A DNA stretch of 64,000 bases from VBDM01 sp963699535 (lineage in GTDB: Bacteria > Pseudomonadota > Gammaproteobacteria > Burkholderiales > SG8-39): NCBI GenBank assembly GCA_963699535.1, contig CAVOUJ010000046.1, positions 1 to 64,000 of the forward strand, given 5' to 3'. Positions 1-9,292 of this stretch are shown here, piece by piece; positions within the stretch are counted from its first letter, which is position 1, and each line of letters begins with the position of its first letter. Position numbers and translations under genes: made by a program. The notes beneath the pieces are model-generated. The model had not been told where the DNA came from and did no database searches. It saw only the letters and a program-made list of their open reading frames with translations.

Positions 1-171
1 AACTCCGTCTCCGAGTTCTGCACCGTGGCCAAGGTTCTGGGGGCCCAGGCCAGCCAATTCACACACCCGCCGACGAGGCCTGGACACAGCCGGTGGCGCC
101 CGCGGGAGTACCTGGGCAGGGGCCACGGGGCGGGCAAGGCCGCGGGTGGGTGAGTGGCAGGGCAGCCGCTA
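1..171. other. Window edge, no recognisable gene
   Basis: I see no gene I can name here. One forward frame is open from base 1 to a stop at 151-153, but the translation resembles nothing I recognise and has no start in view. Its composition (runs of G and GGGC blocks) differs from the genes that follow. The regulator read on the minus strand loses its family character near base 185, so this stretch may be foreign to what follows, for example through a mis-join. Confidence 0.3.
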
Positions 172-465
172 CTACATCCAAGGTGCACCCGCCACCGCGA
201 CCAGTCCGCGGCGCGTCAGGGGCTTCAGCGCCGCGGTCAAGGTGGTGCGATCCAGGGCGAGGATGGATGCCACGCGGCCGAGGCTGCGCGATTCTCCGCG
301 CGACAGCGACATCATCAAGGTGAATTGCCCGTTCGTCAGGTCGAGCGGGCGGAACGCCTCATCGAAGCGCCGCGCGAGCGAGCGCGCGGCGCGCTGCATG
401 TGGAAGCACAAGCAGGTGTCGCGCACCGTGGGCGTCGCCTTCGAAGCCGTGCCGCGCTTGGCCAT
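172..465 (-). pseudogene. Truncated MarR-family transcriptional regulator
   Basis: The 97-residue product has the N-terminal helices and winged-helix core of MarR regulators. The segments FDEAFRPLDLTNGQFTLMMS and LGRVASILALDRTTLTAAL are the typical helix 1-2 region and recognition helix. MarR proteins are usually about 140-160 residues. Here the similarity stops just after RRGLVAV, before the wing and the C-terminal dimerisation helices, and a stop follows at once. The ATG at 463-465 is chosen because the family similarity starts soon after it and a perfect palindrome lies 13 bases upstream. Such proteins normally repress their own promoter and a neighbour in response to small aromatic ligands. 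Without the wing and dimer helices this copy is probably not functional, or the sequence is wrong here. Confidence 0.6.
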
Positions 466-478
466 GGCCGAAGAATAA

Positions 479-490
479 GTTGATATCAAC
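479..490. promoter_or_regulatory. Perfect 12-bp palindrome, probable MarR operator
   Basis: GTTGATATCAAC is a perfect inverted repeat 13 bases upstream of the MarR-type start codon. MarR proteins bind short palindromes of this kind at their own promoters, so autoregulation is the natural reading. That is inference from position and symmetry. Confidence 0.45.
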
Positions 491-494
491 GTAT

Positions 495-2193
495 ATGTCA
501 AGCCCTGTGCGCGCCGAAGGCTTCGGCTTCGAGGAAACGCCCGACCAGGCGGCGGCCATCGCCGCGGTCGCCGAGAGCATGAAGTGCTGGGCGCCCCATG
601 GACCGCCTGATCTGCGGCGACGTCGGCTTCGGCAAGACGGAAGTGGCGCTGCGCGCCGCCTTCGTCGCCGTCGCCGACAGCACTGCAGGTCGCGGTGCTC
701 ACGCCCACGACGCTCCTCGCCGAGCAGCATTTCCACACCTTCAGCGACCGCTTCGCGGACTGGCCGGTGAAGATCGCCGAGCTCTCGCGCTTCCGGAGCG
801 GCAAGGAGACCACCGCGGCGCTGAAAGGCCTCGCCGACGGCAGTATCGACATCGCCATCGGCACGCACAAGCTTCTGCAGAAAGACGTGAAGTTCAAGCG
901 CCTCGGCCTCGTGATCGTGGACGAGGAGCACCGCTTCGGCGTGCGCCAGAAGGAGGCGCTGAAAGCGCTGCGCGCCGAGGTGGACGTGCTCACGCTCACC
1001 GCGACGCCGATTCCGCGGACGCTCGCGATGTCGCTCGAAGGCCTGCGCGATCTCTCGGTGATCGCCACCGCCCCGCAGCGGCGCCTCGCGATCCGCACCT
1101 TCGTCACGCCGTACTCGCCCGGGATCATCCGCGAGGCGGTCCTGCGGGAGTTGAAGCGCGGCGGCCAGATCTTCTTCCTGCACAACGACGTCGCCACGAT
1201 CGAGATCATGCGCGAGAAGCTGGAGAAGCTCCTTCCCGAGGCGCGCATCGCGGTCGCCCACGGCCAGATGCGCGAGCGGGAGCTCGAGCGCGTGATGCGC
1301 GAGTTCCTGCAGCAGCGCACCAACCTCCTCCTCTGCTCGACCATCATCGAGACCGGCATCGACATCCCGACCGCCAACACCATCATCATCGAGCGCGCCG
1401 ACAAGCTCGGCCTCGCGCAATTGCACCAGCTGCGCGGCCGCGTCGGGCGCTCGCACCACCAGGCCTACGCCTACCTGCTCACCCCCGGCGAGGACGCGCT
1501 TTCCGCCGCCGCGAGGAAGCGCCTGGAGGCGATCCAGATGATGGAGGAGCTGGGCTCGGGCTTCTACCTCGCCATGCAGGACCTCGAGATCCGCGGCGCG
1601 GGCGAGGTGCTGGGCGAATCGCAGTCGGGCGAGATGCAGGAAGTGGGCTTCAACCTCTATGCCGACATGCTCGACCACGCGGTGCGGTCGCTGAAGGCCG
1701 GCCGCGAGCCGGACCTGTCGCAGCCCTTCGAGGTCGCGACCGAGGTGAACCTGCATTTCCCGGCGCTGCTGCCCGCGACCTACTGCGCCGACGTGCACGA
1801 GCGCCTGGTGCTCTACAAGCGCTTCGCCAATTGCGATACGCCCGAGCGGCTGGAGGCCATGCAGGAAGAGCTGGTGGATCGCTTCGGCGACCTGCCGCCG
1901 GCGGCGCGCGCGCTGATCGAGAGCCATCGGCTGCGCATCCTCGGCCGGCCGCTCGGGCGTCGCGCGCGTCGACGCCGCTCCGGAATTCATCCAGATCCAG
2001 TTCGTGCCCCATCCCCCGCTCGATCCGGCGGCGGTGCTGAAGCTCGTGCAGAAGCAGCCAGGCTGGAAGCTCGCCGCGCCGAACAAGCTGCGCGTCGAGC
2101 GCGTCACGAGCGAACTCCCCGAGCGCGCGCTCTGCCGTCCGGCAGGTGCTGGACGCGCTGGCAACGTCAGCGCTCCAGCGCGGCGAGACGTAA
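495..2193 (+). pseudogene. Mfd transcription-repair coupling factor, 3' half, frame-broken
   Basis: The reading frames together encode the helicase motor and C-terminal domain of Mfd, which displaces RNA polymerase stalled at lesions and recruits UvrA. Visible in order are the start of the translocase (GFEETPDQAAAI), Walker A in CGDVGFGKTEVALRAAF, the DEEH box in VIVDEEHRFGVRQKEAL, motif VI in QLRGRVGRSHHQAYAYL and a TRCF-type C-terminus ending at the TAA at 2191-2193. About 565 of the usual 1,150 residues remain; the UvrB-like N-terminal module and the polymerase-interaction domain are absent. Matching continues only by changing frame near 590, 682, 1958 and 2128. Upstream it runs directly into the MarR promoter, so a deletion or mis-assembly has replaced the 5' half. 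Four separate frame breaks in a conserved gene suggest sequence error. Confidence 0.85.
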
Positions 2194-2664
2194 TCAGGCG
2201 GCTGTTTTCCACGCGGCATCCCACTCGGCGCGCCGCGTATGGAAGTAAGCCGCGATGCAGAAATCGAAGGCCGCGCAGAAGATCCCGTAGGCGAGCGGGA
2301 TGGCGGTCAGCTGCTCCGGCTGGAAGCCGATCCAGGCGCCGTGCGCCTGGAGCTCGTGCAGCAGGTCCCACAGCCCGTGCAGGGGATAGCCGACGATGAG
2401 GGCGATCGGCAGGCGCATGCCGAAGAGGCCGAATGCGGCGAATATCACGACGGCGGAGATCTCCACCCGCCACGCCGCCGCGCTTCCGAAATACGCCGCG
2501 AAGGCCAGGTAGAACGCGGCGATCAGGATGAGGAAGATCCCGTAGAAGACCTGCTCGCCCTTGGGGCCGAGGATCTTCTGGGTGATGAAGATGGCGCCCG
2601 CCGCCGCCATCAGACCGATCGTCGCGTAGAGGATCATGATCACCACAAATCCGAGCGTGCTCAT
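2194..2664 (-). CDS. Small integral membrane protein, function unknown (DUF6010-like)
   Basis: The 156-residue product has four or five hydrophobic stretches (about residues 5-28, 38-60, 68-95 and 118-142) and a conserved-looking segment YPLHGLWDLLHEL. This resembles DUF6010-type membrane proteins, but I am not certain of the family. The stop codon touches the mfd stop, so the two genes converge with no spacer. An AGGAAGG purine run lies a few bases before the ATG at 2662-2664. No catalytic motif is visible and the neighbours give no role. Confidence 0.6.
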   Translation of the reverse strand: MSTLGFVVIMILYATIGLMAAAGAIFITQKILGPKGEQVFYGIFLILIAAFYLAFAAYFGSAAAWRVEISAVVIFAAFGLFGMRLPIALIVGYPLHGLWDLLHELQAHGAWIGFQPEQLTAIPLAYGIFCAAFDFCIAAYFHTRRAEWDAAWKTAA

Positions 2665-2760
2665 GGGCCTTCCTCCTTGTCATGGGTCCTTCGCGCGGAG
2701 ACTACTCGCTGGGCGGCGCATCGGGCAAGCTTCGGCTGCTACCATGCGTGCGATTCACTC

Positions 2761-3597
2761 ATGAGCTACCTCGTCATCCAGGGTCTGGAAGTCGAAACCC
2801 CCGACCTGAAGGCCATCGCCAAGCTCTGCGGCGCCTCGCGCATCGAGGGCATCGGCCACAACGCCTTCTGGCTGCACGACTACAAGACGCCAGGACGGCG
2901 TCGCGCGAATACTGCGCCGAGGCGAAGCTCGACTTCGCCTTCGTGCCCGTGCCGCGCAAACTCTCCGACTTCCGGTTGCTCGTCATGGACATGGACTCGA
3001 CCCTCATCACCATCGAGACCATCGACGAACTGGCGGATTTCGTCGGCCGCAAGGCCGAAGTCGCGGCCGTCACCGCCCAGGCCATGCGCGGGGAGATCGA
3101 GTACGACGAGAGCCTGAGGCGGCGCGTCGCCGTGCTGAAAGGCCTTCCCGAGAGCGCCCTCGACCAGTTGTATACAGAGCGCGTGAAACTCTCCCCCGGC
3201 GCCGAGCGGATGATCGAGGGCGTGAAGCGGGCGGGATTGAAGATCCTGCTCGTCTCGGGCGGCTTCACCCACGTCACCGAGCGGCTGAAGACGCGGCTTG
3301 GGCTCGACTACGTGCGCTCGAACACGCTCGTGGTCAAGAACGGAAAATTCACCGGCGAGCTCGAAGGCCGCATCGTCAACGCGGACGGCAAGCGCGAGGC
3401 GCTGCTGTCAGCGCGCGACGAGATTGGAGCGACGAGGGATCAGATCATCGCCATCGGTGACGGGGCGAACGATCTCAAGTTCATGGGTGAGGCCGGAGTG
3501 AGTGTCGCGTATCGGGCAAAACCGGTGGTAAGGGAGAAACGCGACGTATTGTCTTGATTGTGTCGGGTTGGATGGGCTGTTGAATCTTCACGCCTGA
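2761..3597 (+). pseudogene. Phosphoserine phosphatase SerB, two frame breaks
   Basis: SerB hydrolyses O-phosphoserine to serine, the last step of serine synthesis. An N-terminal ACT-like region (MSYLVIQGLEVETPDLKAIA onward) is followed by a HAD phosphatase. Motif I is DMDSTLITIE with the nucleophilic Asp, motif II is LVSGGFTHV and motif III is GDGANDLKF. About 278 residues is normal for betaproteobacterial SerB. The frame must change near 2890, between the ACT part and the catalytic part, and again near 3535; the family C-terminus (VGLDGLLNLHA) is then found in the original frame, ending at 3595-3597. All catalytic motifs are intact, so the gene is probably functional in the organism and the breaks are sequence errors. 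Confidence 0.85.
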
Positions 3598-3598
3598 A

Positions 3599-3648
3599 TT
3601 CGCCATTTCACGACGGTAACAGGGGTTCGAATCCCCTTGGGGACGCCA
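3599..3648 (+). other. 3' part of a tRNA-Glu gene (anticodon arm to CCA)
   Basis: Bases 3599-3648 match the 3' two thirds of tRNA-Glu(UUC): the anticodon loop ATTTCAC, the variable region GGTAAC, a perfect T arm AGGGG-TTCGAAT-CCCCT and the acceptor strand TGGGGAC-GCCA with encoded CCA. The 5' acceptor strand and the D arm are missing; that space is occupied by the end of serB. The anticodon stem carries changes that weaken pairing. A tRNA 3' end on its own is the usual scar of site-specific integration (an att site) or of rearrangement at a tRNA gene. No integrase is visible nearby. Confidence 0.6.
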
Positions 3649-3861
3649 CTGGTTCGCGGACGAGAATGAAGGAGTTCCGGCCGTTGAGATCCGCATTCAG
3701 TGGCTTACGCCAACCCTTGGTCCCCGTCTGGCCACGGAAGCGCCGGCCTGTCTCACGAAATATATCCGGACTCGCAGCTTGCCGAGTTGCGATGACGCCC
3801 CCATATACACAGTGCGCGGTCATTCAGCGCCGATGGATTTGGGTTTTCACAGGAGAATAAT

Positions 3862-4290
3862 ATGTTCAACATCACACGCTTCAATCCGCTCGAGGATGCG
3901 TTCGAGAACTTGTTCCGTGGCGCCCCCGTATGGCTGCCTCGCCTTGAGACGCGTGCAACCGCGCCGACGGAGTTCCGCATGGACGTAAGCGAGAACGACA
4001 AGGAGTACCAGGTGCTGGCCGACCTGCCCGGCGTCAAGAAGGAAGACATCAGCATCACTATCAGCGGCAACCAAGTCGCGGTATCTGCTGAAGTGAAGCA
4101 CGAAAAAGACGTCGAGAAGAGCGGCACGATGCTTCGCGGCGAGCGCTATTACGGCAAGATCCAGCGCGCGTTCGCGCTCGGTCAGGAGGTCGACCAAGCG
4201 ACCGCCCAAGCCAAGTACAGCGACGGCGTGCTGGAACTCACGCTGCCGAAGAAATCCGTAGCGGCAGCGAAAAGGCTCCAGGTGCATTGA
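3862..4290 (+). CDS. Small heat-shock protein, Hsp20/alpha-crystallin family
   Basis: This 142-residue cytoplasmic holdase binds unfolding proteins without ATP. The alpha-crystallin domain spans about residues 40-135, with the family segments YQVLADLPGVKKEDISITI and YGKIQRAFAL, and a C-terminal strand DGVLELTLPKK. An AGGAGAATAAT ribosome site precedes the ATG. It stands alone, with a rho-independent terminator directly downstream. No sigma-32-type promoter was convincing in the upstream 200 bases. Confidence 0.93.
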   Translation: MFNITRFNPLEDAFENLFRGAPVWLPRLETRATAPTEFRMDVSENDKEYQVLADLPGVKKEDISITISGNQVAVSAEVKHEKDVEKSGTMLRGERYYGKIQRAFALGQEVDQATAQAKYSDGVLELTLPKKSVAAAKRLQVH

Positions 4291-4312
4291 GCAGTCGAGT
4301 CGTAACTACACA

Positions 4313-4336
4313 GACCCCGCTTCGGCGGGGTTTTTG
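4313..4336 (+). terminator. Rho-independent terminator after hsp20
   Basis: CCCCGC and GCGGGG (4315-4320 and 4325-4330) pair around a TTCG tetraloop and are followed by TTTTTG. It lies 24 bases after the hsp20 stop. Confidence 0.85.
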
Positions 4337-4396
4337 TTGATGGCGGGCGCTGGGGCCCTGGGGTCGACAGCCGACGTGGATTCCGGCTCCAGAAGC

Positions 4397-5980
4397 TCAA
4401 GTCGGCCCTTTTGTGGATGATCGCGCAAACGGATAGGCAGGAAGTGTCGTCAGGCGCACATCGTCCACGGCGCCTCCCGCGGTGAAGTGATAGAGGCTCT
4501 GCCACGCTTTCCCTCGCAGGCCCAGCAGCGCGTGCATCTCGTCGTCGAAGAAGCAGCCGATCCCGGTGGCGCGGATGCCGGCGGCCTCGGCCTCGAGGTA
4601 CAGCACCTGCCCGAGCATTCCGCATTCCCAATAGAGCGTCCGATAGCGCCAAGGCTCCTTTTCCGCGATCTCGTAATGAGCGAGCATTCCCAGCGCGTAG
4701 CAGGAATCGGCGGCGATGTCCTGATGACAGCAGATGAGCCGTGCGGAGTCGCGCAGGTCATGGGGGATGAGCAGATAGAGCGGCAGCTCGGGCGGGCCGA
4801 TCTTGCGCCACAGCCAGTCGGGCCGAAGCGACGCCTTGAGCGGCGCGAGCGCCTCCGGCTTGCGCACGAGCACATAGAGCCCGGGATCGAGCGATTCCAC
4901 GCGGTGGATCAGGATCGCCGGGTGCACTTCGGCCGCCCAGGGCCAGGCACACCAGGGTGGTGTACTCGAGCGCGGCAGCGTCGCATCGAGCATGGCGAAA
5001 AAGCGTCGGCGCCGATACTCGTCGAGCCATCGAATGCCACGGCGCTGCGCCGTTGTCGAAAGATTTGCGCTGCCGGGAGATCGAGCGCCGGCTCCCCCGC
5101 GGTCTCGTGGACCGCGCCGCTCGGGTTCGCGGACTCATCATCCAGGCGCGGCTTGCCGGTGAGCCGATGGGCCTGTTCGATATCCGCCCACTCGACGTGA
5201 TCGGAGCTCAGCCGATTGGCCTTGCCATGCCACCGCGACGGGGCGGGCGGCAGTTCTGCCGGCAGCGAATCGCCCGCGGAGATCCACAACAGGCAATCCG
5301 GCGCCTCGGTTTCGGCCGAGGCTGCGTCACGATGGAGTCCGAGCAGGGCCGCGATCTCCGCGTCGCTCGGCGCGGCGAGCAGGCGCGAGCGCCAGCCTAG
5401 CGCGGCGGCGGCGTAGTTCACCGCGGCGATGGCGTGGCCGCAGTCGTGCTGGCAGTAGCGAAACGCCCGCATGCCGTACTTCCAGGCTTCGCGCCAGACG
5501 ATGCTCGCGAGCCCGATCAGAAAGCCGCGAAGCTCGACCGGCCCCTCCCATTCGCCGCGGCGCTCGAGAACGTGATCGCAGCTCAGGTAGTGGTAGACCC
5601 CCGCCGCAAGGCCCGGCACGCCGCCCGTCACCAGATAGCCTTCCGTCGGGATGGAGATTGCCGCTCGAGGGATTGCAGCGCAGCGCCCAGGTGGTTTCGC
5701 CGTAGGCTTTCCAGGCCGAGATGCCGAGCGAGAGCTCGAAAAGAGTCGCGATCGAATCGACGTCGAAAGGGCGCGGTGCGGGCATGCGGCCGCGGCGCAA
5801 TGCGTTGTAGCGCGTCTCGAGATCGTCCGCAAGAAGCGGCAGCTCGATGCGCTCGGCGCCTTCGTAGCGGCGGAACGGATTCGGCTGATTGGCCCAGTCC
5901 AGCCGCCCCGGCCCCGGTGCATAGCGGTTCAGGTGATGCTTGCTGCGTTCGTGGTAATCGAAGAGCGTGTAGTCGGTCAT
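4397..5980 (-). pseudogene. SagB/ThcOx-type nitroreductase (tandem domains), two frame breaks
   Basis: The three reading frames together encode a protein of about 525 residues that looks like two nitroreductase-type FMN domains in tandem. The N-terminus YHERSKHHLNRYAPGPGRLD and the segment NPSSGNLHPTEGYL belong to the SagB/ThcOx dehydrogenase group. A second domain ends with GMLGQVLYLEAEAAGIRATG and a typical nitroreductase C-terminus. SagB relatives oxidise azolines in peptide modification, but stand-alone tandem forms like this one have no known substrate, and no precursor peptide or YcaO gene is visible nearby. The frame must change near 5655 and near 5000. The latter is at an A/T homopolymer (4998-5002) where one extra base would restore GADAFFAMLDATL, which argues for sequencing error. 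Confidence 0.7.
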
Positions 5981-6177
5981 AAGGCAGGCAATCGGCGCGA
6001 GCAAGCGTATCACCGCGTTGCATTTCCGGTAGTAACCTCGACGTGAAAAGGTCACCATTGAGCATGACTGCCCCCGCCCGTGAAAGCCCGGCCGGCGATT
6101 GCGGTCATAGCAGTCGAGCGGCAGATGGAGTCCCGCGGCGTATGATGGGCCGACGCGAACAGCAGAGAGGAGCACGA

Positions 6178-6630
6178 ATGAACTGGGTCATCGCGAACAC
6201 GAAGTGGATCATGATCGTTTCCGGCGCGCTGACGTGCACGATGATATACGCCGCAATCGCGCCCCAGGCCGCCCTGCGCACGACGTTCGGCGCGTCGCTG
6301 GAGGGCCCGCTTGCCGAGATCGTCGTGCGCAACTGGGGGGCGCTGATTGCGCTTGTCGGAGGGATGCTGATCTACGGCGCGTACCATCCGCCGGTCCGGC
6401 CGCTGGTTCTGGCTGTCGCCGGCGCAAGCAAACTGATCTTCATCGGCCTTGTCGCCGCGCATGGCACGCAATACCTCGGAAAGGTCGGCCTGTCCATCGG
6501 CATCGATCTCGTGATGGTCGTGCTCTTCGCTTGCCTACCTCCTCGGCGTGCATCGTACTCAATCCGCTGCATGACACAGCAGTGCCTCCGTAACCGCAGG
6601 CTCAAAATCAAGGGTGCAAGATGGCACTGA
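6178..6630 (+). CDS. Small integral membrane protein, unknown
   Basis: The product is a four-helix membrane protein (hydrophobic stretches about 10-30, 50-70, 78-98 and 105-122) with no motif I recognise. An AGAGAGGAGC ribosome site lies upstream of the ATG. After VVLFA at about residue 118 the sequence turns basic and unlike a membrane protein. Moving one frame near 6530 gives a natural ending (LAYLLGVHRTQSAA) with a stop at 6572-6574, so the true gene may end there and the overlap with the next gene may be false. It is probably co-transcribed with the two genes that follow. Confidence 0.55.
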   Translation: MNWVIANTKWIMIVSGALTCTMIYAAIAPQAALRTTFGASLEGPLAEIVVRNWGALIALVGGMLIYGAYHPPVRPLVLAVAGASKLIFIGLVAAHGTQYLGKVGLSIGIDLVMVVLFACLPPRRASYSIRCMTQQCLRNRRLKIKGARWH

Positions 6631-7139
6631 AGCTCCTGCTTGCCTGCGGCATCCTGTCTCCGCTGCTTTTCGTCGCGATGAATGTCCTTGTGCCGACGCT
6701 TTTCGAAGGCTACAAATCAGCCGGCCGGAACCGGCCTCTGCGCGTCGCGGGGGCTCTGATGCTCGCCGACGGAGTCATTAGCCTCTTCTGGCCCCCGATG
6801 CATCTCCGTGGGCAAGAGCTCACGCTGACCGATACGCTGCACATCGTCTGGACGGCCGTGACGGGTCTCCTCATGATGCTCGCGGTTGGATTCGCTGCGG
6901 CGGCATTGGGCAAGCGGTTCCGCCTCTACTCCATTGCGACCCTGCTGATCTTCTTCGTGTTTGGCGCCTTGACCGGGATGGAGGGCCCCCGGGTCGCGGC
7001 GAATCTGCCCACGCCGTGGATAGGCGTGTGGGAGAGGATCATCATCGCCGCTCAAATGCTCTGGATCGCGGCGCTGGCCGTCACCCTCTTGCGCGATCAA
7101 GCTGTATGGCAACGCACAACGTACGCCGAAACGCACTGA
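6621..7139 (+). CDS. DUF998-family membrane protein, internally shortened
   Basis: The product is a multi-pass membrane protein with the DUF998 features LHIVWTAVTGLLMMLAVGF, ALGKRFRLYSIATL and TPWIGVWERI. In the family the first helix is followed by a conserved loop (like QTVSELSAIGAPTRPLW) and a second helix before the segment that reads GRNRPLRVAGALMLADG here. That part of about 40 residues is missing: FEGYKSA runs straight into GRNRPL in the same frame. The function of DUF998 is unknown. The 3' end overlaps the following hydrolase gene by 34 bases. Confidence 0.65.
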   Translation: MALKLLLACGILSPLLFVAMNVLVPTLFEGYKSAGRNRPLRVAGALMLADGVISLFWPPMHLRGQELTLTDTLHIVWTAVTGLLMMLAVGFAAAALGKRFRLYSIATLLIFFVFGALTGMEGPRVAANLPTPWIGVWERIIIAAQMLWIAALAVTLLRDQAVWQRTTYAETH

Positions 7140-8086
7140 TCCTCGCCACCCTCCTCGTCGCGGCTCTCTTCGCGCTGAGCTACGCGATTTACCGCCGCGA
7201 CATCGGCCGCGCCTACGACCGCATCGCAACCGGCAGCCTGATCGCGCAGACGCGCTGCGGGCCGATCGAGTACGCGGTGGCGGGCGAGGGACCGCCGCTC
7301 TTGTCGGTGCACGGTGCGGGCGGCGGGTTCGACCAGGGGCTCGAGCTCGCCGAGCCGCTCGCGCGCAGCGGCTTTCGAGTGATCGCGATGTCGCGTTTCG
7401 GCTATCTGCGCACGCCGCTGCCGAATGACGCGTCGGCGGCAGCGCAAGCCGACGCGCACGCTTGTCTCCTCGACGCGCTGAACATCAAGCGCGCCGCAGT
7501 CCTCGGCACCTCAGCCGGCGGGCCTTCGTCGATGCAGTTCGCGCTGCGCCACCCGGATCGCACCGCCGCGCTGGTGCTGCTCGTCCCCGCGGCGTACGCG
7601 CCGCGCCCGAACGAGGCGCCGTCCGTTCACACGCCGCGCGGCACGCTGTTCCTCTTCGATACGGCGCTGCGCTCTGATTTCCTCTTCTGGGCGATGGGCA
7701 AGGTCGCGCACGCCACGTTCATCCGCGGCATCCTCGGCACGCCGCCCGAGGTCGTGGCGCGTGCGTCCGCGGACGAGCAGGAGCGCGTCGAACGGATCAT
7801 GGAGCACATCCTGCCCGTGAGTCCGCGGCGGATCGGGCTGATCAACGACGCGGCCGTCGTTTCGTCGCTGCCGCGCTACGAGCTAGAGAAAATCGCCGCG
7901 CCCACGCTCGCGATCAGCGTGGCGGACGATCTGTATGGCACGTTCGACGGCGCGCGTTACACGGCCGATCACATCCCGCGCGCCCGCTTCGTCGGTTATC
8001 CGAGCGGCGGTCACATGCTGGTCGGGCACAACGCCGAAGCGACCTCCCGGATCGCCGCCTTCCTCAAGGAATCGGCGCGATACTGA
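7106..8086 (+). CDS. Alpha/beta hydrolase with N-terminal membrane anchor
   Basis: The 326-residue product starts with a hydrophobic segment (NALILATLLVAALFALSYAI), probably a signal anchor, followed by an alpha/beta hydrolase fold. The oxyanion segment is SVHGAGGGFDQG, the nucleophile elbow is GTSAGG with the catalytic Ser, and the likely catalytic His lies in GGHMLVGHN near the C-terminus. The acid is probably Asp in SVADDLYGTFDG. The substrate cannot be told; esterase or peptidase-like relatives are common. The ATG at 7106 is chosen because it lets the gene overlap DUF998 in the usual operon manner. Confidence 0.8.
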   Translation: MATHNVRRNALILATLLVAALFALSYAIYRRDIGRAYDRIATGSLIAQTRCGPIEYAVAGEGPPLLSVHGAGGGFDQGLELAEPLARSGFRVIAMSRFGYLRTPLPNDASAAAQADAHACLLDALNIKRAAVLGTSAGGPSSMQFALRHPDRTAALVLLVPAAYAPRPNEAPSVHTPRGTLFLFDTALRSDFLFWAMGKVAHATFIRGILGTPPEVVARASADEQERVERIMEHILPVSPRRIGLINDAAVVSSLPRYELEKIAAPTLAISVADDLYGTFDGARYTADHIPRARFVGYPSGGHMLVGHNAEATSRIAAFLKESARY

Positions 8087-8152
8087 ATGCTTGAGGCTCG
8101 CAGGTTGCTGCCGGCCTTGGAGTTGGGAGTAGTCTCGCAGCGCGAGGCTCGG

Positions 8153-9181
8153 CTAACGCAACTGAGAACCTGCGATGAACCCGGCGTCTTTCATGAGCAA
8201 GAGATGCCGGGCTTCCTCGCGCGCCACCCAGGCTTCGTAGTCCTTGCCGGTCATGACGGACTGGTTGAAGGCGCCCATGTCCATGAACGTCTTCCATTCG
8301 GGGGCGGCCCGCACCTTCCTGAACAGGTCGACATAGAAGTCCACCTGATCCTGGGTAACGTCGCCGGGCATGAAAATGCCTCGCAGCATCAGGTACTCGA
8401 TGTCGAGCCCGGACTCCCTGCACGTGGGAATGTCATGCCACGACATCGTCTTGGTGATCTTGGCCTTGTAGGGCATGCGCCTGCCGTCGAACACGCATAG
8501 CGGCCGCAGCGTTCCGGCGCGCCACATTGCCACCGCCTCGATCGGGTTGTTGACGGTCGAATCGATGTGCTTGCCGACCAGCTGCACCGCCACCTCGCCG
8601 CCGCCCCGGTAGGAAAGGTAGGTGAACTTCGCACCGGTCAGCTTTTCAAGCGACACCGTGATGATCTGATCCTCCTGCTTCGCCCCCGTACCCCCCATTT
8701 TGAACTTGCCCGGTCCCGCCTTCTTCGCTGCTTCGACGTACTGCTTCGCGGTCTTGTACGGCGTTTCGGCGTTCACCCAGAGAACGAATTCGTCGAGCGC
8801 CATCATCTGCACCGGGGTCAGGTCGCGCCAGTTGAACGGCGTATGGGTCGCGAGCGGCGTCGTGAACAGGTTCGAGAGGGTGATGATCAGCTTGTGCGGG
8901 TTGCCCTTCGCCTCCTTGACGTCGAGGAAACCATCCGCACCCGCCCCGCCGCCCTTGTTGACGACCACCATCGACTGCTTCATCAGTTTGTGCTTCGCGA
9001 CCATCCCCTGGATGAAGCGTGCCATCTGATCGGCGCCGCCCCCCGTGCCGGCCGGAACGATGAATTCCACCGTCCTGCCGGGTTCCCAGGCGGCAAACGC
9101 CGGGGCCGAAAGAACCGCCGCCGAAACGGCGGTCAAGAGCGCAACGCTGCCGCGCCACACCTGACAAGTAGAAATGATCAT
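8153..9181 (-). CDS. Bug-family (TctC-like) periplasmic solute-binding protein
   Basis: The 342-residue product has a Sec signal peptide (residues 1-31, cleavage after APAFA) and the fold signature of tripartite tricarboxylate transporter receptors: RTVEFIVPAGTGGGADQMAR, VVNKGGGAGADGF and YRGGGEVAVQLVGKHID. These proteins bind carboxylates in the periplasm and are greatly expanded in betaproteobacteria, usually without linked TctAB genes, as here. A GGGAGGAAA ribosome site precedes the ATG at 9179-9181. The ligand cannot be deduced. Confidence 0.9.
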   Translation of the reverse strand: MIISTCQVWRGSVALLTAVSAAVLSAPAFAAWEPGRTVEFIVPAGTGGGADQMARFIQGMVAKHKLMKQSMVVVNKGGGAGADGFLDVKEAKGNPHKLIITLSNLFTTPLATHTPFNWRDLTPVQMMALDEFVLWVNAETPYKTAKQYVEAAKKAGPGKFKMGGTGAKQEDQIITVSLEKLTGAKFTYLSYRGGGEVAVQLVGKHIDSTVNNPIEAVAMWRAGTLRPLCVFDGRRMPYKAKITKTMSWHDIPTCRESGLDIEYLMLRGIFMPGDVTQDQVDFYVDLFRKVRAAPEWKTFMDMGAFNQSVMTGKDYEAWVAREEARHLLLMKDAGFIAGSQLR

Positions 9182-9292
9182 ATTTTCCTCCCATGGGGTT
9201 TGAGCCTAACGCCGAAAAGAGCAGTATGCGCTTACGCGTAACGGCATGAGCGCCCTAGGCCGAGATATTTGGGCAGCGAACGTCCGCTTCCG

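Noticed and set aside
359..2683. Long open frame of 774 codons on the minus strand
   Set aside because: It runs antisense to mfd, has low-complexity Arg/Ala/Glu-rich sequence and matches no family. High GC keeps opposite frames open.
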